Source of the DNA: Pseudorhodobacter antarcticus
GTDB lineage: Bacteria > Pseudomonadota > Alphaproteobacteria > Rhodobacterales > Rhodobacteraceae
Length of the DNA stretch: 7,280 nucleotides
NCBI GenBank assembly: GCA_945860375.1
Contig: CAMAQR010000109.1
Location: 1 to 7,280 of the forward strand
Direction of reading: 5' to 3'
Below the pieces are notes generated by a model, which saw only the letters and a list, made by a program, of their open reading frames with translations, did no database searches and had not been told where the DNA came from. The translations under genes were made by a program, and so were the position numbers. Positions 4,666 to 7,280 of the stretch are shown in pieces. How positions within the stretch are numbered: the stretch's first letter is position 1; every line of letters starts with the position of its first letter.

Positions 4666-4956
4666 ATGTCAACGGAAAACGAGCAGAAGCTTCTTGCCGA
4701 TGTTGGGCGACGCATCAGGGCGATCCGTGCTGAGCAGGGCCTCAACCTCGACCAGCTCGCGCGCCTCACCGGGATCAGTGCTCCGGCATTGTCACTGATC
4801 GAGACAGGGAAGCGTGATGCCAGGCTGACGACGCTTGCCAAGATTGCGATGGCGCTGCGTGTGCCTCTCTCGACCCTGTTGGATGATACGCCGCCCGGCC
4901 CGGACGCCAAGACGAAAGACGCGTCGCAGGGCTATGACCTTGGGGATTACCAGTGA
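4666..4956 (+). CDS. hipB: HipB-type antitoxin, XRE-family repressor
   Basis: This cytoplasmic HTH protein of 96 residues is expected to neutralise the HipA kinase encoded next to it and to repress the operon. A Xre/Cro-type fold spans about residues 9-73: GRRIRAIRAEQGLNLDQLA in the first helices, the recognition region TGISAPALSLIETGKR (35-50), then LTTLAKIAMALRVPLSTLL. A flexible charged tail (about 74-96) ends GYDLGDYQ. The ATG is supported by AAGGAG seven bases upstream. The stop TGA overlaps the GTG start of hipA, the usual arrangement for this pair and one that keeps antitoxin and toxin synthesis coupled. Regulation is probably through the three upstream dyads. Confidence 0.93.
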   Translation: MSTENEQKLLADVGRRIRAIRAEQGLNLDQLARLTGISAPALSLIETGKRDARLTTLAKIAMALRVPLSTLLDDTPPGPDAKTKDASQGYDLGDYQ

Positions 4957-6260
4957 CTGCTTCGGTTCCGATCTGGTTTGATGCGCTTGAAGTGGGACAT
5001 GTTGATGTTGCCGCTGATGGCACGCTGACTTTGCGCTACGGCGAGCGATGGCTGCAGACCGCAGGGGCGTTTCCCCTCTCGGTCACCATGCCCTTGCGCG
5101 CCGAGGCCTATCCGTCCGAGGTCATCTCGCCTTGGCTTGCCAACCTTCTCCCCGAGGAAGAACAGCTTCAGGTTCTGACGCGCTCTCTGGGGCTGGATCA
5201 GGCTGATGTTCTGGCCGTGCTGAAAGAGATTGGCGGGGACACTGCGGGGGCGCTGTCCTTCGGGGAGCCTGCGGATCCCGGCCGCTGGGCCTATACGCCG
5301 CTGACGCAGTTCTACGGCACCGATAATGCGCCCGAAGCACTGGAGCGCCATTTTGCGGATCTTGGCCGCAGACCATTTCTGGTAGGTGAGGAGGGGGTGC
5401 GCCAGTCGCTCGCGGGTGGCCAGAAGAAGTCGGCTTTGGCTGTCCTTGATCCGGGCGGCGTGCCTGTGCTGCGCTTGCCCGGCCCGGATGACGTGCTCGC
5501 CATTCCGCTTGACGGGGCTCCGTCCACTTTGATCGTGAAGCCGGACAATCCCAATCTGCCGGGCATCACCGAGAACGAGGTCTGGTGTCTGCGCATGGCG
5601 AAGGCCGTCGGTATCGAGGCTGCACAGGCGACGATCCTCAGGGCATCCGGCCGCACGGCAATCGGTGTGTTGCGCTATGATCGCAGGCTTGGTCGGAATG
5701 GTCAGATCCTGCGCCTCCACCAAGAGGATTTCGCACAGGCCAATGGCTTTCCCCCGGGGCGGAAGTACGAGCGTGGCACGCTGCGCGGGCTGGACCTCAA
5801 GACCCTGTTGGAGACCGGGCGCCACGTCAGCGCAAACGATGCCCTTGCTCTTCTCGATCAGGTCATCTTCAACATTCTGGTTGCCAACACCGATGCGCAT
5901 GCGAAGAATTATTCGCTGATCCTGTCGGTCGCGGCCGCGCCGCGCCTTGCCCCGCTTTACGACGTGTCCTCTGTCCTGCCTTGGCCGCATGTCGTCCAGA
6001 GTTACGCCCAGAGCGTTGCCGGCAAGAAGCGCACACCGGACATGATCGCGGGACGGCATTGGGAAAGGGTGGCGCGCGACATTGGCTATCGCCCGACCGA
6101 TGTCCGAAAGCGGGTCCAGGAACTTGTCGACAAGCTGATTGCATGCAGGGTGAATGTCACAGCCGAGGTGGCAGCCCTTCGGGGCGCGACCGAGGGCTAT
6201 GTCACGCAGACTGCAGAAGCTGTCGAGGGGAATGCGCTGCGCATGGCGGGGAGGCTATAG
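4953..6260 (+). CDS. hipA: HipA-type Ser/Thr kinase toxin
   Basis: Full-length HipA toxin (435 residues; E. coli HipA has 440), a kinase that in E. coli phosphorylates glutamyl-tRNA synthetase and induces dormancy. The target here is unknown. The N-terminal subdomain (about 1-105) is followed by the glycine-rich loop SLAGGQKKSAL (152-162), where S152 corresponds to autophosphorylated Ser150 of E. coli. Next come the ATP-binding lysine K196 in LIVKPDN, the EDFAQANG segment (258-265), the catalytic loop NTDAHAKNYSL with D314, K318 and N319, and the metal-binding D337 in LAPLYDVSSV. All key residues are present, so the kinase is probably active. The start is GTG at 4953 with GGGG eight to eleven bases upstream, overlapping the hipB stop as GTGA. 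It belongs to the single-chain HipBA type rather than HipBST, since the N-terminal subdomain is not a separate gene. Confidence 0.95.
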   Translation: MTASVPIWFDALEVGHVDVAADGTLTLRYGERWLQTAGAFPLSVTMPLRAEAYPSEVISPWLANLLPEEEQLQVLTRSLGLDQADVLAVLKEIGGDTAGALSFGEPADPGRWAYTPLTQFYGTDNAPEALERHFADLGRRPFLVGEEGVRQSLAGGQKKSALAVLDPGGVPVLRLPGPDDVLAIPLDGAPSTLIVKPDNPNLPGITENEVWCLRMAKAVGIEAAQATILRASGRTAIGVLRYDRRLGRNGQILRLHQEDFAQANGFPPGRKYERGTLRGLDLKTLLETGRHVSANDALALLDQVIFNILVANTDAHAKNYSLILSVAAAPRLAPLYDVSSVLPWPHVVQSYAQSVAGKKRTPDMIAGRHWERVARDIGYRPTDVRKRVQELVDKLIACRVNVTAEVAALRGATEGYVTQTAEAVEGNALRMAGRL

Positions 6261-7280
6261 ATGGCGAGTAAGGTGACGCACAAATGGGCGTTCAAACCGG
6301 GCATGCGCGCTGGTGCATACAGCTGGAAGTCGTCTGCCAAGGCCATTGAACGGCTGAAATTGGCCAGCTCCGAGATCCGCGCCGTTGCGCGCACCGACCC
6401 GGCCGCCGCGGCCGAGGGCGTCATCGCGCTGGCCCAGCGCATCTGGTCAGCCTTCGAGCATATCGACACCTCCTCGGGTGCGCTTGGCAATGCCGTGTCC
6501 CGGACGCTGGAGGAGTTGTTACCGATCCTGATCGAGGCCCCGGCCGACGAGAAGACCCGCGCGAAATGGCTGGAGCAACTGCGCGATGCGATCGAGGACG
6601 ACGGCGTTGATTATCTCGCGCCGATTGCGGATCGCTTCGGCCAGATTGCAGCATACCCTGCACTCATGAACCTGCACGCGGATCGCGATCTCGACATGAT
6701 TCAAGCTGTCTGGTCGGATCACGCGCGGTTCTCCCACGTCACCACTGCCACCCTGACGCTGTCCTGCCTGCTTGAGGCTGGGCGCTACGACGAATTGCTC
6801 GCACTTCTTGAACGGAAAAAGACGCGCCTCTGGTTCGATGAGAAGTTCGGCGCCGAAGCGCTGTTGCGTCAGGGGTACAACGACCAGGCTCTGGCCTTCG
6901 CCGAAGCGCTGTTGAAGGATGATGGCCGCCAGTGGGGTCACCACGACATAGCGCATTTCTGTGAGGCGATTTTGATCCGGCAGGGACGCAAGGAAGATGC
7001 CTACCGCCGCTTCGGCCTGCCGACCGCCGCAGGCAATACCTATCTCGCAATGTGGCGCGATCTGGTGAAGCGCTATCCCGATCTTGATGCGCGCATGATC
7101 CTTGTCGATCTGATCGAGAGCCACGGGTCCAAAGGAAAATGGTTCGCCGCCGCCAAGACCGCGAAATACCTCGATCTCGCACTCGACTGCGCAGCGCATT
7201 CTGACGCGGCGCCGGCAACGCTGATCCGGGCCGCGCGGGATTTTGTGATAAAGGAGCCAGCCTTTGCCGCGCAAGTCGGC
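6261..7280 (+). CDS. Alpha-solenoid (TPR-like) protein downstream of hipA, 3' end cut by window
   Basis: An uninterrupted frame of 340 codons begins with ATG directly after the hipA stop and leaves the window without a stop. A strong GGGGAGG lies six bases before the ATG, inside the end of hipA, so it is a genuine third gene of the hip operon. Start: MASKVTHKWAFKPGMRAGAY. The rest is almost wholly helical. Two similar helices, AEALLRQG (198-205) and AEALLKDD (214-221), and AILIRQGRKEDAYRRFG further on, resemble TPR-type hairpins. The region with EGVIALAQRIWSAFEHID (two parts EGVIALAQRIW, SAFEHID) followed by LEELLPILIEA reminds me of the DUF6880 group, a recollection I cannot test. No catalytic motif, signal peptide or membrane segment is seen. 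A scaffold, target-binding or modulating role for HipA is plausible but inferred only from the operon. Confidence 0.85.
   Translation, partial: MASKVTHKWAFKPGMRAGAYSWKSSAKAIERLKLASSEIRAVARTDPAAAAEGVIALAQRIWSAFEHIDTSSGALGNAVSRTLEELLPILIEAPADEKTRAKWLEQLRDAIEDDGVDYLAPIADRFGQIAAYPALMNLHADRDLDMIQAVWSDHARFSHVTTATLTLSCLLEAGRYDELLALLERKKTRLWFDEKFGAEALLRQGYNDQALAFAEALLKDDGRQWGHHDIAHFCEAILIRQGRKEDAYRRFGLPTAAGNTYLAMWRDLVKRYPDLDARMILVDLIESHGSKGKWFAAAKTAKYLDLALDCAAHSDAAPATLIRAARDFVIKEPAFAAQVG

Noticed and set aside
4947..6059. Long open frame of 370 codons on the strand opposite hipA
   Set aside because: It mirrors hipA, is rich in Arg/Gln/His typical of antisense GC-rich frames, and has no ribosome site. 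HipA motifs are unmistakable on the other strand.
6519..7274. Open frame of 251 codons opposite the third hip gene
   Set aside because: It is the antisense shadow of a frame that has a strong Shine-Dalgarno sequence and operon context. It shows no protein features of its own.

Overview
The window reads as DNA from an alphaproteobacterium, most likely Rhodobacterales. The grounds are moderately high GC, the style of the proteins, and a 45-base fragment that matches the 3' part of an alphaproteobacterial initiator tRNA. The assignment is by recognition only. The window contains one end of an integrated mobile element (about 1-4332) next to a HipBA-type toxin-antitoxin operon (about 4539-7280).

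Left part, all on the minus strand and read right to left: a P4-type tyrosine integrase (4131-2884), an unrecognised 333-residue protein whose start overlaps the integrase stop, an AlpA-family HTH protein (1813-1613), an unrecognised 104-residue protein, and an archaeo-eukaryotic-type (AEP) primase (1302-145). Except for a 72-base gap before alpA, all junctions overlap by 1 or 4 bases, so this looks like one transcription unit. Integrase + AlpA + primase is the core of P4-like and PICI-like phage satellites and related islands, so such an element is the best guess. The primase frame is cut by one in-frame TAA, after which clearly primase-like protein continues for 116 codons, so the element is probably at least partly defective. 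Two RNA hairpins sit at control points: one hides the alpA Shine-Dalgarno sequence and one places the primase start codon in its loop.

Junction: 4288-4332 is the 3' part of an initiator tRNA(fMet) with a perfect T arm, A72 and CCA. The 5' half is missing. The int-proximal attachment site is therefore here, the element extends to the left, and the intact tRNA should lie beyond position 1. A terminator-like hairpin follows 27 bases later, as expected for the tRNA's original downstream flank. The next 330 bases have no gene but hold a tandem 11-mer, five 10-base-phased copies of a GCATTCGC-like motif, and the hip control region.

Right part, plus strand: three 16-bp dyads spaced exactly 50 bp apart surround a good sigma-70-like promoter. 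Then come hipB (4666-4956), hipA (4953-6260, GTG start overlapping the hipB stop) and, with no gap, a third gene (6261 to beyond the window end) encoding an alpha-solenoid/TPR-like protein. HipB should bind and silence HipA and repress the operon. The third protein is the least understood member and probably belongs to the same functional unit.
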